Of a DNA stretch of 7,483 nucleotides, positions 1 to 5,300 are shown in pieces. The notes beneath the pieces are model-generated. The model was not told the DNA's origin. It worked only from the letters and a program-made list of their open reading frames with translations, and made no database searches. The translations under genes and the position numbers were made by a program. Numbering within the stretch: position 1 is the stretch's first letter; every line of letters starts with the position of its first letter. This DNA is from Defluviitaleaceae bacterium (GTDB taxonomy: Bacteria > Bacillota > Clostridia > Lachnospirales > WRAA01): positions 1-7,483 of the forward strand of contig WRAA01000098.1 of assembly GCA_009780445.1 (NCBI GenBank). The letters run 5' to 3'.

Positions 1-21
1 CAAACTTGCGAACCACAAGGG

Positions 22-125
22 TTCGCGGCGTTTGCCACTTCCTAGTCTAGCGAAAAAATCACTCGAAAATCCGCCGGAAGCGGGTTTTCAAACACGCCCT
101 AGGAAACGACAACGCCATGCGCGAA
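22..125. repeat. Large imperfect palindrome (candidate interspersed stem-loop repeat)
   Basis: Most of the non-coding left end folds into one nested inverted repeat. TTCGC (22-26) pairs with GCGAA (121-125), GGCGTT (27-32) with AACGCC (111-116), TTCCTAG (39-45) with CTAGGAA (99-105), and the inner arm GAAAATCCGC (65-74) with GCGGGTTTTC (80-89), with one G-T wobble around a 5-base loop. A competing short hairpin, GCGAACC (8-14) with GGTTCGC (20-26), overlaps the left arm. The size and nested symmetry resemble palindromic interspersed repeats of bacteria, but I do not recognise the family. The inner hairpin followed by TTTTC could alternatively serve as a terminator for a gene to the left of the window. 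No gene is supported in 1-183. Confidence 0.5.
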
Positions 126-183
126 AAAGACAAGCCTGATGGGATGCTTTTCAACAGGAACAGCTATAGCAGATACAATTTGC

Positions 184-212
184 TTTACTAAGCTGTGACG
201 TTCTGATATAAT
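184..212 (+). promoter_or_regulatory. Vegetative-type promoter with extended -10 for signal peptidase gene
   Basis: TTTACT (184-189, four of six matches to TTGACA) lies 17 bases before a perfect TATAAT (207-212). The -10 is preceded by TG at 204-205, giving an extended -10 (TGATATAAT). Transcription would begin near 219. This matters for gene calling because an in-frame ATG at 211 overlaps the -10 box and cannot be the normal start. Confidence 0.75.
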
Positions 213-270
213 GCCTAGGTACGATGAACGATGGGGGTACAAAATGGATCGGGCAGATGGAGGGAGCAGA

Positions 271-828
271 TTGAACAGGGAATTTCGCAAGGAAATATTT
301 CTGGAAGTGTACGGATGGATTAGGCTGATATTCTTTACGATAGCCTTCGCGCTATTCTTCAACTTCTTTATAATAGTAAACGCGGTGATACCGTCGGGGT
401 CCATGGAGCAGACGATTATGACAGGCGACAGGATCATCGCCTTCCGGCTATCCTACACATTTGCGGAACCGCAGCGGCACGACATTGTGATCCTGCCGGA
501 TCCGGATGATCTGCGCGGCGAGCTGTATATCAAGCGCATAGTGGGTATGCCGGGGGAGACCTTGTTCATTGCCGACGGGCAGGTGTACATTGTGCCGGAA
601 GGCATGTACGTGGCCGAGCCGCTGTACGAACACTTCCTCAACCCAAACGACCCGCCGCGCTGCAACTTCGGGCCGATAACGATACCCCACGAATACTTCT
701 TCGTGATGGGCGACAACCGCAACAACTCCATGGATTCGCGCCATTGGAACAATCAGTTCGTATACACAAACAACATATTGGGCAGGGCGATATTCCGCTA
801 CCACCCGGGTTTCACGATATTGCAGTAA
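271..828 (+). CDS. lepB: Signal peptidase I (type I, Gram-positive SipS/LepB family)
   Basis: Membrane-bound serine/lysine protease that removes signal peptides from secreted preproteins on the outer face of the membrane. The 185-residue protein has a short charged N terminus, one membrane segment (about 17-38), the catalytic serine in a P-S-G-S-M motif (Ser44), the catalytic lysine in Y-I-K-R-I-V-G (Lys88) and the conserved G-D-N-R box with N-S-x-D-S-R (147-157). One N-terminal membrane segment and a length near 185 match SipS-type enzymes. The TTG start at 271 is preferred because a perfect GGAGG (259-263) sits 7 bases upstream. An ATG at 244 with a weaker GGGGG (233-237) is the alternative and adds nine residues, partly encoded by the Shine-Dalgarno itself. 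The gene has its own promoter and terminator, so it appears monocistronic. Family assignment is firm; the start is less so. Confidence 0.93.
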   Translation: MNREFRKEIFLEVYGWIRLIFFTIAFALFFNFFIIVNAVIPSGSMEQTIMTGDRIIAFRLSYTFAEPQRHDIVILPDPDDLRGELYIKRIVGMPGETLFIADGQVYIVPEGMYVAEPLYEHFLNPNDPPRCNFGPITIPHEYFFVMGDNRNNSMDSRHWNNQFVYTNNILGRAIFRYHPGFTILQ

Positions 829-861
829 GGAACTGCCCGTAAGGCACGCATCACAACATGG

Positions 862-884
862 CGCGGGGGAAACCCCGCGTTTTT
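862..884 (+). terminator. Intrinsic terminator after signal peptidase gene
   Basis: CGCGGGG (862-868) pairs perfectly with CCCCGCG (873-879) around a GAAA tetraloop, followed directly by five T (880-884). It lies 33 bases after the signal peptidase stop codon and separates that gene from the sporulation block. Confidence 0.88.
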
Positions 885-903
885 CGCGCCTTTGTACTGT
901 GCA

Positions 904-930
904 GAATATTTTCCCAAAATTATGAATAAT
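904..930 (+). promoter_or_regulatory. Possible promoter for the SpoIIQ-like gene (weak)
   Basis: The AT-rich stretch between the terminator and the next gene contains GAATA (904-908) and, about 15 bases on, ATGAATAAT (922-930). GAATA resembles the -35 of forespore sigma factors (F/G), which drive spoIIQ in Bacillus, but the downstream element does not match their -10 well. A promoter must lie in 885-958 because a terminator precedes it; its exact position is a guess. Confidence 0.22.
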
Positions 931-972
931 TAGCAAATCTCCGGTGATACTAGCTACTGGAGGTGTAAATGG

Positions 973-1896
973 ATGAATAACAAAGATCCAAAGGAACATG
1001 TCTTTCGGAAGAAGGGTTTCTACGTGGCACTGTATTCGTGCCTGGGCGTTGTAATGGTTACAACAGCCGTGATATCCCTCAACAACCTGACGGGCCGGCA
1101 GGACTTCAGCGCGGAACGCTCGCCGCAGATCGACATCGCCCAGCTGGAGCCTGTCGGCGCGAATGACGGCATGAGCATTCTGGAGCGTCAGGCGATAGAG
1201 GACGAGATCGCCCTGCGCCGCAGCCGCACAGCCCCGACGCCAACTCCGGGAGAGGGCGAACAGCCCGGCGGCATGACAGCCACGCCGGCTCCAAGGCCGG
1301 AAACTTCGCCAAGCCCGCAGCCCCAGCCGGGAGCGCAGGCACCGGCACCCGCAGTGCCGCCGACTACAGAGCCGATGACAAGCCCCGCGCCCGCAACGGA
1401 ACCTTCGGCGTTGGAAGAGGCCTATGACGAAACGGTGTACGAAGGCGAAGGCGCGCAAAGCCCGTACCTGTTCGAGTTCTTCGACATCTCGCAGAGGATG
1501 GAATGGCCTGTGCTTGGGCAAGTTGTTATGAACTACAGCTCTGACAGGCTGATCTACGACATGACCCTCGACCAGTACAGAACCAACGACACGATCAGCA
1601 TCTCGGCGGAACTTGGCTCCCAGGTTCTTGCGTCCGCGGCCGGCATTGTGGACTTTGTAGGTTATTCCCGCGAAACCGGCAACTATGTTGTGATCAACCA
1701 TGGCAATGGCTGGATTACTACATACGGTCAGCTACAAGACGGTGTGTTAGTAAGAGTCGGAGACGTTGTACGTGCCGGACAGCCCGTAGGCGGTGTCGGC
1801 AACCCATCAATCTACAGTGTACTGCTCGGCAACCACATTAACTTCAGAGTGGAGAACCACGGCATAACCGTGGATCCGCAGGCGGTTCTAAGGTAG
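973..1896 (+). CDS. spoIIQ: SpoIIQ-like membrane protein with degenerate LytM/M23 domain
   Basis: 307 residues: a basic N terminus, one membrane segment (about 17-36), a linker very rich in Pro, Thr and Ala (about 87-146), and a C-terminal LytM/M23-type fold (about 178-305) recognisable from A-S-A-A-G-I-V (220-226), V-I-N-H-G-N-G (240-246) and G-N-H-I-N-F (286-291). This plan matches SpoIIQ, the forespore protein that pairs with SpoIIIAH across the engulfment membranes. The zinc site looks dead: the usual HxGxD segment is replaced by R-T-N-D-T-I (203-208), the His of the YxHL motif is Gln (253), and the final HxH reads H-I-N (288-290). Loss of catalysis is known for B. subtilis SpoIIQ. A GGAGGT (959-964) lies 8 bases before the ATG. 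The coat-like genes just downstream support a sporulation role. Another non-enzymatic M23 family protein remains possible. Confidence 0.68.
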   Translation: MNNKDPKEHVFRKKGFYVALYSCLGVVMVTTAVISLNNLTGRQDFSAERSPQIDIAQLEPVGANDGMSILERQAIEDEIALRRSRTAPTPTPGEGEQPGGMTATPAPRPETSPSPQPQPGAQAPAPAVPPTTEPMTSPAPATEPSALEEAYDETVYEGEGAQSPYLFEFFDISQRMEWPVLGQVVMNYSSDRLIYDMTLDQYRTNDTISISAELGSQVLASAAGIVDFVGYSRETGNYVVINHGNGWITTYGQLQDGVLVRVGDVVRAGQPVGGVGNPSIYSVLLGNHINFRVENHGITVDPQAVLR

Positions 1897-1926
1897 TACT
1901 ATACCCTAATTCGGAAGGAAGATACT

Positions 1927-2115
1927 ATGGCAAGCGGAAATGTAAACCTATCGGAACTTAACTCGATCAGAGAGTGCGTAACATCACACCAGACCGTGGC
2001 GGCGAAGCTTAACGATTTCGCAAACAAGTGCAGCGACCCGCAGGTGAAGCAGATGTTCTCGCAAGCGTCCACCCAGGCCGGCCAAGCCGCCTCGAAGCTG
2101 ACGCAAATGCTCTAA
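1927..2115 (+). CDS. Small coat-type protein (CotF-like, first of a pair)
   Basis: 62 residues, almost entirely helical in character, with an N-terminal segment N-L-S-E-L-N-S-I-R-E-C and a core reading A-K-L-N-D-F-A-N-K-C-S-D-P-Q-V-K-Q-M-F. The D-P-x-x-K-Q-M-F pattern is typical of the short spore-coat proteins that clostridia encode next to a CotF-domain partner. Cysteines at 17 and 35 could form disulfide links in a coat lattice (inference). The start is supported by GGAAGGAA (1913-1920) 6 bases upstream. It follows the SpoIIQ-like gene by 30 bases and precedes its partner by 35, with no terminator between them, so the three are probably co-transcribed at least in part. Confidence 0.72.
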   Translation: MASGNVNLSELNSIRECVTSHQTVAAKLNDFANKCSDPQVKQMFSQASTQAGQAASKLTQML

Positions 2116-2150
2116 GCTGCGACTACTACAACTATAACGGAGGAACGCCA

Positions 2151-2417
2151 ATGAACGAGAAAGACATGGTACTGGACGTTTTAAGCGGGTCTAAGGCAAG
2201 CCTTAGCAACTACGCCAAGATGATCGTCGAATGTTCCTGCCCCAATCTTAGGCAGACATTCCAGCAAATGAGGGACGGCGACGAAAAGTTCCACTACGAC
2301 CTCTACAAGCTCGCCGAACAAAAGGGCTATTACAAATGCGCCTCGGCCGCAACGCCGCAGGAGATCACAACAGTTAAGACATCCCTCTCGCAATCGCAGA
2401 CGGCAACAATGTCGTAG
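2151..2417 (+). CDS. CotF-family spore coat protein (second of a pair)
   Basis: 88 residues. It opens with N-E-K-D-M-V-L-D-V-L-S and continues with L-R-Q-T-F-Q-Q-M-R-D-G-D-E-K-F and L-Y-K-L-A-E-Q-K-G-Y-Y, which I recognise as the Coat F (CotF-like) domain of small clostridial coat proteins, two helices that resemble half a ferritin-type bundle. Cys28, Cys30 and Cys63 are available for cross-linking. A GGAGG (2139-2143) lies 7 bases before the ATG. A longer in-frame ORF begins at 2028 inside the upstream gene, but it lacks a ribosome binding site and overlaps that gene. The gene ends at a terminator shared with the convergent ZIP gene. Expression late in sporulation is inferred from the family, not seen in the sequence. 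Confidence 0.8.
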   Translation: MNEKDMVLDVLSGSKASLSNYAKMIVECSCPNLRQTFQQMRDGDEKFHYDLYKLAEQKGYYKCASAATPQEITTVKTSLSQSQTATMS

Positions 2418-2433
2418 TTCACTACACACAAAC

Positions 2434-2466
2434 AGACCGCGGGGTAATGCCTCGCGGTCTTGTTAT
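2434..2466. terminator. Bidirectional terminator between convergent genes
   Basis: GACCGCGGGG (2435-2444) pairs with CCTCGCGGTC (2450-2459), with one G-T wobble, around a 5-base loop. A further A-T pair (2434/2460) extends the stem. A T-rich run follows on the plus strand (TCTTGTTATT), and a T/G-rich run follows on the minus strand. It lies between the stop codons of the coat gene (2417) and the ZIP gene (2471), so it probably ends both. Confidence 0.75.
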
Positions 2467-2470
2467 TGCC

Positions 2471-3346
2471 CTAGTGCATCAGGCCGTGGAAGAAGTGGTT
2501 GAAGGCAAAGACGGGCACCACGCCGGCGACCATGATGGGCAGCTTCCAACGCGTGCGGCCGGAATACTCGATGGCCAGCGGCATAATTTCGGAGAACACC
2601 ACACCTAGCAGGCAGCCCGCGGCGACCGCGATCATCAGGCCCGAAACATAGACGTTGATGCCGCCCACAAGGTAGCCGATAAGCGCGCCGAATGTGGTGG
2701 ACAGCCCGGCAAGCCCGCAAACGCCAAGGATCTTCAGCGGCGTCATGCCGCCGGCCTTTAGAGGTATGGCGACGGACATGCCCTCCGGGATGCACGCCAG
2801 GCCGATGGCAAGGGCGGCGAGGATGGAACCGGAGTTGCCGATGGCAAGCCCCTTGGGGAAGTCGTGGATCACGATTGCGAGGATCATCGGAACCGCGCCG
2901 GCGATGATGCGTCTGCGCTCCTGCCCGGTGAGGCCGCCGGCTTCGTCGGTGTGGGAGCAATGTTCACTGTGCGGCAGTATGCCGTGGATATGTTCGTGGC
3001 CGTGTTTGTCGAAGAAGCTGAGGGCAAGGATCAGCCCCGCGCCGATAAGTACGCCGATTATAGTGAGCCATATGCCCGCGCCGTTGTGCTGGTACCAGTA
3101 TTGATACATCTGCCCGGTGGCGGGGTCTACCCGGGTGTGGTAGTGTCCGTGGCCGATAGCGTCGGGGATGAAGTCCACAAACACCAGGGTGATCAGCACC
3201 GACGCAACGAAGATGAAGCTTAGCCCGATGAACTTCTTGCTGGGGCGGCTGACGCACATGCCCAGTATGCCGCCTAAGATCGACGTGACAAAACCCGCGG
3301 CAGTGGCGAGAATCAGTACATATGTTAGGCCGGAGATATTCTCCAT
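2471..3346 (-). CDS. ZIP-family divalent metal transporter with His-rich loop
   Basis: 291-residue polytopic membrane protein with roughly eight hydrophobic segments. Its ZIP (ZupT/GufA-like) signature is two Pro-Gly motifs in neighbouring helices, H-D-F-P-K-G (161-166) and A-C-I-P-E-G (184-189), plus F-S-E-I-M-P (251-256) in the next helix. The loop before the first motif is rich in His (H-G-H-E-H-I-H at 115-121, then three more to 132), and an early loop has H-G-H-Y-H (66-70). These are typical metal-capturing loops. ZIP proteins normally import zinc or other divalent metals into the cytoplasm. The metal site departs from the canonical H-N-x-P-E-G: the Glu is Lys165, and the His of the second motif is Ala184. 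The gene starts 4 bases after the lipoprotein stop. A GTG at 3349 is an equally plausible start. Confidence 0.85.
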   Translation of the reverse strand: MENISGLTYVLILATAAGFVTSILGGILGMCVSRPSKKFIGLSFIFVASVLITLVFVDFIPDAIGHGHYHTRVDPATGQMYQYWYQHNGAGIWLTIIGVLIGAGLILALSFFDKHGHEHIHGILPHSEHCSHTDEAGGLTGQERRRIIAGAVPMILAIVIHDFPKGLAIGNSGSILAALAIGLACIPEGMSVAIPLKAGGMTPLKILGVCGLAGLSTTFGALIGYLVGGINVYVSGLMIAVAAGCLLGVVFSEIMPLAIEYSGRTRWKLPIMVAGVVPVFAFNHFFHGLMH

Positions 3347-3350
3347 CACA

Positions 3351-3872
3351 TCATTGCTCCCTTTGGAAAGTTTGGGCGAAGAGCAGGTCGTGTACCGCGC
3401 CGTCGATGGTGAATCTCAGGCGGAATTCGCCGGCGTCTACTACATAGTGCAGATTTCCGCGCTGATAGCTGCTCTGGGTGTTGTCGTCCGCGTCGTTTTC
3501 GTCGATGCCGAGGCTCGTCAGGTGTTCCCGAAAGTTGATCCTGGGGCTGCCCTCCGCGGTTACGCCTGCGTAGAGGTGGTGGTGCCAGTAGCCTTCGTCA
3601 AAGCTGGGATGCTCCCGCGAAGGGTTGATGGACGCTTGCACAGCGGTTTCGCCAACGCGGATGATGACATTTCCGCCGCGCTCCTCCCCCACAAAGGTCA
3701 GGCCGGAGCCGGAATAGGCCGTCTCCGACACGTTCACGGGTATGTTGTCCACATACACCCTGTCCAGCTCGTACAGGGCGCGGGCCTCCACCGCCGTGGG
3801 GCCGCCCGAGCCGCAGGCGGACAGCGCAAACGCCGCCGCCGCAAGGGCAGTAACTACCGATAACTTCATCAT
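3351..3872 (-). CDS. Putative lipoprotein with His triplet, unknown family
   Basis: 173 residues. A signal peptide (about 1-19) ends in a clear lipobox L-S-A-C with the lipidated Cys at 20, so the mature protein should sit on the outer face of the membrane. The rest looks mostly beta-rich with no motif I recognise. Y-W-H-H-H-L-Y (95-101) and scattered His residues (88, 117, 142, 161) could bind metal. It lies between a zinc-ribbon gene and a ZIP transporter gene, overlapping the former by 4 bases (ATGA) and preceding the latter by a few bases, so a role as extracytoplasmic metal-binding partner of the transporter is a reasonable inference only. GGAGG on the minus strand lies 7 bases before the ATG at 3872; a second ATG follows immediately at 3869. 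Confidence 0.8.
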   Translation of the reverse strand: MMKLSVVTALAAAAFALSACGSGGPTAVEARALYELDRVYVDNIPVNVSETAYSGSGLTFVGEERGGNVIIRVGETAVQASINPSREHPSFDEGYWHHHLYAGVTAEGSPRINFREHLTSLGIDENDADDNTQSSYQRGNLHYVVDAGEFRLRFTIDGAVHDLLFAQTFQREQ

Positions 3873-4297
3873 GATCGTTCCTCCATAATCTTCAGCACCG
3901 TATCCTTCGAGATGGAGAGCATCCTGCCGATAGCGCGCGCGCTGTTGCCTTCTTCCGCAAGCCGCGATACATGCTCCTTCACTTCGGGCGTGCAGGCCTT
4001 GTAGGTATACTCACGCCGGAATGTTGTCCGGATACAATTGCTGTTGTTGCAGCGATATATCTGCGTGCCCTGCTTCTTGCCGAACTTGCGGACATTTTCG
4101 CCCTCGCAGGAAGGGCATTTGAGGGCATCGTCCGCTCCGCCGGCCGTAGCAGGTTCTTCGTAAACATATTCCAGGCGAAACTCCCTTGGAGTACAGCCGG
4201 GGTTCGCGCATTTATAAAAGTCCTTGCCCTGACGCTTGCTGAACCTATGCAGATCGTCACCCTTGCAAGCGGGGCAGTGGAACACCAGTGCAGCCAT
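3869..4297 (-). CDS. InsA-like protein: two zinc ribbons plus helix-turn-helix
   Basis: 142-residue probable DNA-binding protein. Two similar zinc-ribbon repeats, C8-x2-C11 with C30-x4-C35 and C61-x2-C64 with C83-x4-C88, share the pattern CPxC-xG-(R)KFxKxQG-x-YxCxN-xxC and end in F-R-x-E-Y-x-Y. A helix-turn-helix follows (about 104-140, core A-R-A-I-G-R-M-L-S-I-S). The layout ribbon, aromatic spacer, HTH matches the IS1 InsA protein (about 91 residues), which binds the element's terminal inverted repeats and represses its promoter. Here the ribbon is duplicated and no catalytic InsB-type ORF follows; instead the stop codon overlaps a lipoprotein start, leading on to a ZIP transporter. A domesticated transcription regulator is therefore more likely than a transposition protein. 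The ATG at 4297 is chosen for its AGGAGG, 9 bases upstream; an upstream ATG at 4330 would overlap the promoter. Confidence 0.8.
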   Translation of the reverse strand: MAALVFHCPACKGDDLHRFSKRQGKDFYKCANPGCTPREFRLEYVYEEPATAGGADDALKCPSCEGENVRKFGKKQGTQIYRCNNSNCIRTTFRREYTYKACTPEVKEHVSRLAEEGNSARAIGRMLSISKDTVLKIMEERS

Positions 4298-4329
4298 GCA
4301 CAGTTTCCTCCTTCCAAAATTCTGAAACA

Positions 4330-4358
4330 ACTATAGCATACCACCACACGAAAAGCAA
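4330..4358 (-). promoter_or_regulatory. Promoter of the zinc-ribbon/lipoprotein/ZIP operon
   Basis: Read on the minus strand, TTGCTT (4358-4353) is followed after 17 bases by TATAGT (4335-4330), preceded by TG in extended -10 position. Transcription would begin near 4323, about 25 bases before the ATG at 4297. The -35 overlaps the outer end of the 19-bp inverted repeat. Confidence 0.68.
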
Positions 4359-4402
4359 CCCTTTTAGGACAACTTTTTGAAATGTTGTCCTAAAAGGGTT
4401 GC
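4355..4402. repeat. Perfect 19-bp inverted repeat, candidate operator
   Basis: GCAACCCTTTTAGGACAAC (4355-4373) is repeated exactly in inverted orientation at 4384-4402, separated by 10 bases. It lies between two divergent genes, not at a gene end. Its left arm covers four bases of the leftward operon's -35, so a protein bound here would block that promoter. The first gene of the operon encodes an InsA-like protein of a family that binds inverted repeats, so autorepression is the favoured reading. On the minus strand the second arm is followed by TTTT, so a terminator against leftward read-through cannot be excluded; on the plus strand there is no T run. Confidence 0.85.
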
Positions 4403-4467
4403 GGCGCGGGGATGTAAATGTTTTAGCTATTTATTCGAAAAAGGTACTACCATGATGTTACAAGATA

Positions 4468-4476
4468 TGATATAAT
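4468..4476 (+). promoter_or_regulatory. Extended -10 promoter for parA
   Basis: TGATATAAT (4468-4476) is a perfect extended -10, identical to the one before the signal peptidase gene. No good -35 is visible at the usual distance, which extended -10 promoters tolerate. Transcription would begin near 4483, about 30 bases before the parA start. Confidence 0.65.
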
Positions 4477-4512
4477 ACGAGAGTTCGACATATCAACGAT
4501 GGGGTGGATGTC

Positions 4513-5280
4513 TTGGGGCGCATTATAGCGATAGCAAATCAAAAGGGCGGAGTGGGCAAGACCACCACCACCGTGAACCTGTCGGCGTGCCTTGCTCTCT
4601 CCGGCAAGAAGGTGCTGGTGGTGGATTCGGACCCGCAGGGCAACACAACCAGCGGCCTGGGAATTGACAAAAACGGCCTCAGCAAGACGGCCTACACCTT
4701 GCTGATGGGCGACAGCTATCTGGACGAGACCGTGATCGAGACGGGCATAGACGGCCTGCGGCTTCTGCCGTCCAACATAGACTTGGTTGGCGCGGAGATA
4801 GAGCTGGGTATGCGCGAAGGCCGCGAGACCATCCTCAAGAAACATCTGATGAACTGCAACAACCTGTATGATTACATACTAATAGACTGCCCGCCGTCGC
4901 TAAACATTCTGACGATCAACGCAATGGCCGCGGCGAACACCATCCTGGTGCCGATCCAGTGCGAGTACTACGCGCTGGAAGGGCTGACACAGCTTCTGCG
5001 CACTATCGAGCTGATCCGCGCCGACATCAACAGGTGGCTGGAGATCGAGGGCATAGTGTTTACCATGTATGATTCCCGCGCGAACCTTTCCATGCAAGTG
5101 GTGGACGAGGTGAAGCGGCATATCACCGGCAACGTATACAAGAGCATCATACCGCGCAACGTGCGGCTTGCGGAAGCCCCAAGCCACGGGCTGCCCATCG
5201 CGCTGTACGACGCAAAGTCGAAGGGCGCCGAAAGCTACCTGGCGTTGGCGCAGCAAGTAATCGACTATGATGCCGTCTGA
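4513..5280 (+). CDS. parA: ParA/Soj chromosome-partitioning ATPase
   Basis: 255-residue deviant-Walker ATPase that binds DNA non-specifically as an ATP dimer and is stimulated to hydrolyse by ParB. In Firmicutes, Soj also acts on DnaA. Visible motifs: Walker A K-G-G-V-G-K-T-T (11-18) with the signature lysine 11, A' box D-S-D-P-Q-G-N (38-44), Walker B I-L-I-D-C-P-P-S (122-129), and the late R-N-V-R-L-A-E-A-P-S-H-G block (215-226). The length equals that of B. subtilis Soj. TTG at 4513 is preferred over GTG at 4504 because it yields M-G-R-I-I-A, the usual family N terminus, and has GGGGTGG (4501-4507) 5 bases upstream, whereas the GTG has no ribosome binding site. parB follows after 111 bases that hold a small ORF. 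Confidence 0.96.
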   Translation: MGRIIAIANQKGGVGKTTTTVNLSACLALSGKKVLVVDSDPQGNTTSGLGIDKNGLSKTAYTLLMGDSYLDETVIETGIDGLRLLPSNIDLVGAEIELGMREGRETILKKHLMNCNNLYDYILIDCPPSLNILTINAMAAANTILVPIQCEYYALEGLTQLLRTIELIRADINRWLEIEGIVFTMYDSRANLSMQVVDEVKRHITGNVYKSIIPRNVRLAEAPSHGLPIALYDAKSKGAESYLALAQQVIDYDAV

Positions 5281-5300
5281 TGCAACTTTGGAGGATGCAC

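Noticed and set aside
1..45. Possible 3' end of a gene entering from the left (open frame to TAG at 43-45)
   Set aside because: Only 14 codons, no recognisable motif, and it overlaps the palindromic element; a coding call cannot be supported.
211..270. In-frame ATG at 211 as the signal peptidase start
   Set aside because: It overlaps the -10 box TATAAT (207-212) and has no ribosome binding site; 271 (TTG) or 244 (ATG) are better.
448..1701. Long minus-strand reading frame (417 codons) opposite the signal peptidase and SpoIIQ-like genes
   Set aside because: It lies antisense to two well-supported genes and the intervening terminator, has an Arg/Cys/His-rich composition typical of shadow frames, and has no recognisable motif.
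3168..3863. Plus-strand reading frame (231 codons) opposite the lipoprotein and ZIP genes
   Set aside because: The minus strand has overlapping genes with ribosome binding sites, a lipobox and ZIP motifs; the plus frame has none.
3869..4297. An active IS1-type insertion sequence
   Set aside because: There is no InsB/DDE transposase, no second terminal repeat flanking the operon, and no target duplication visible.
4355..4402. The 19-bp inverted repeat as a simple terminator
   Set aside because: It lies upstream of both divergent genes, has no T run on the plus strand and only four T on the minus strand; its overlap with a -35 points to an operator, though a terminator is not fully excluded.
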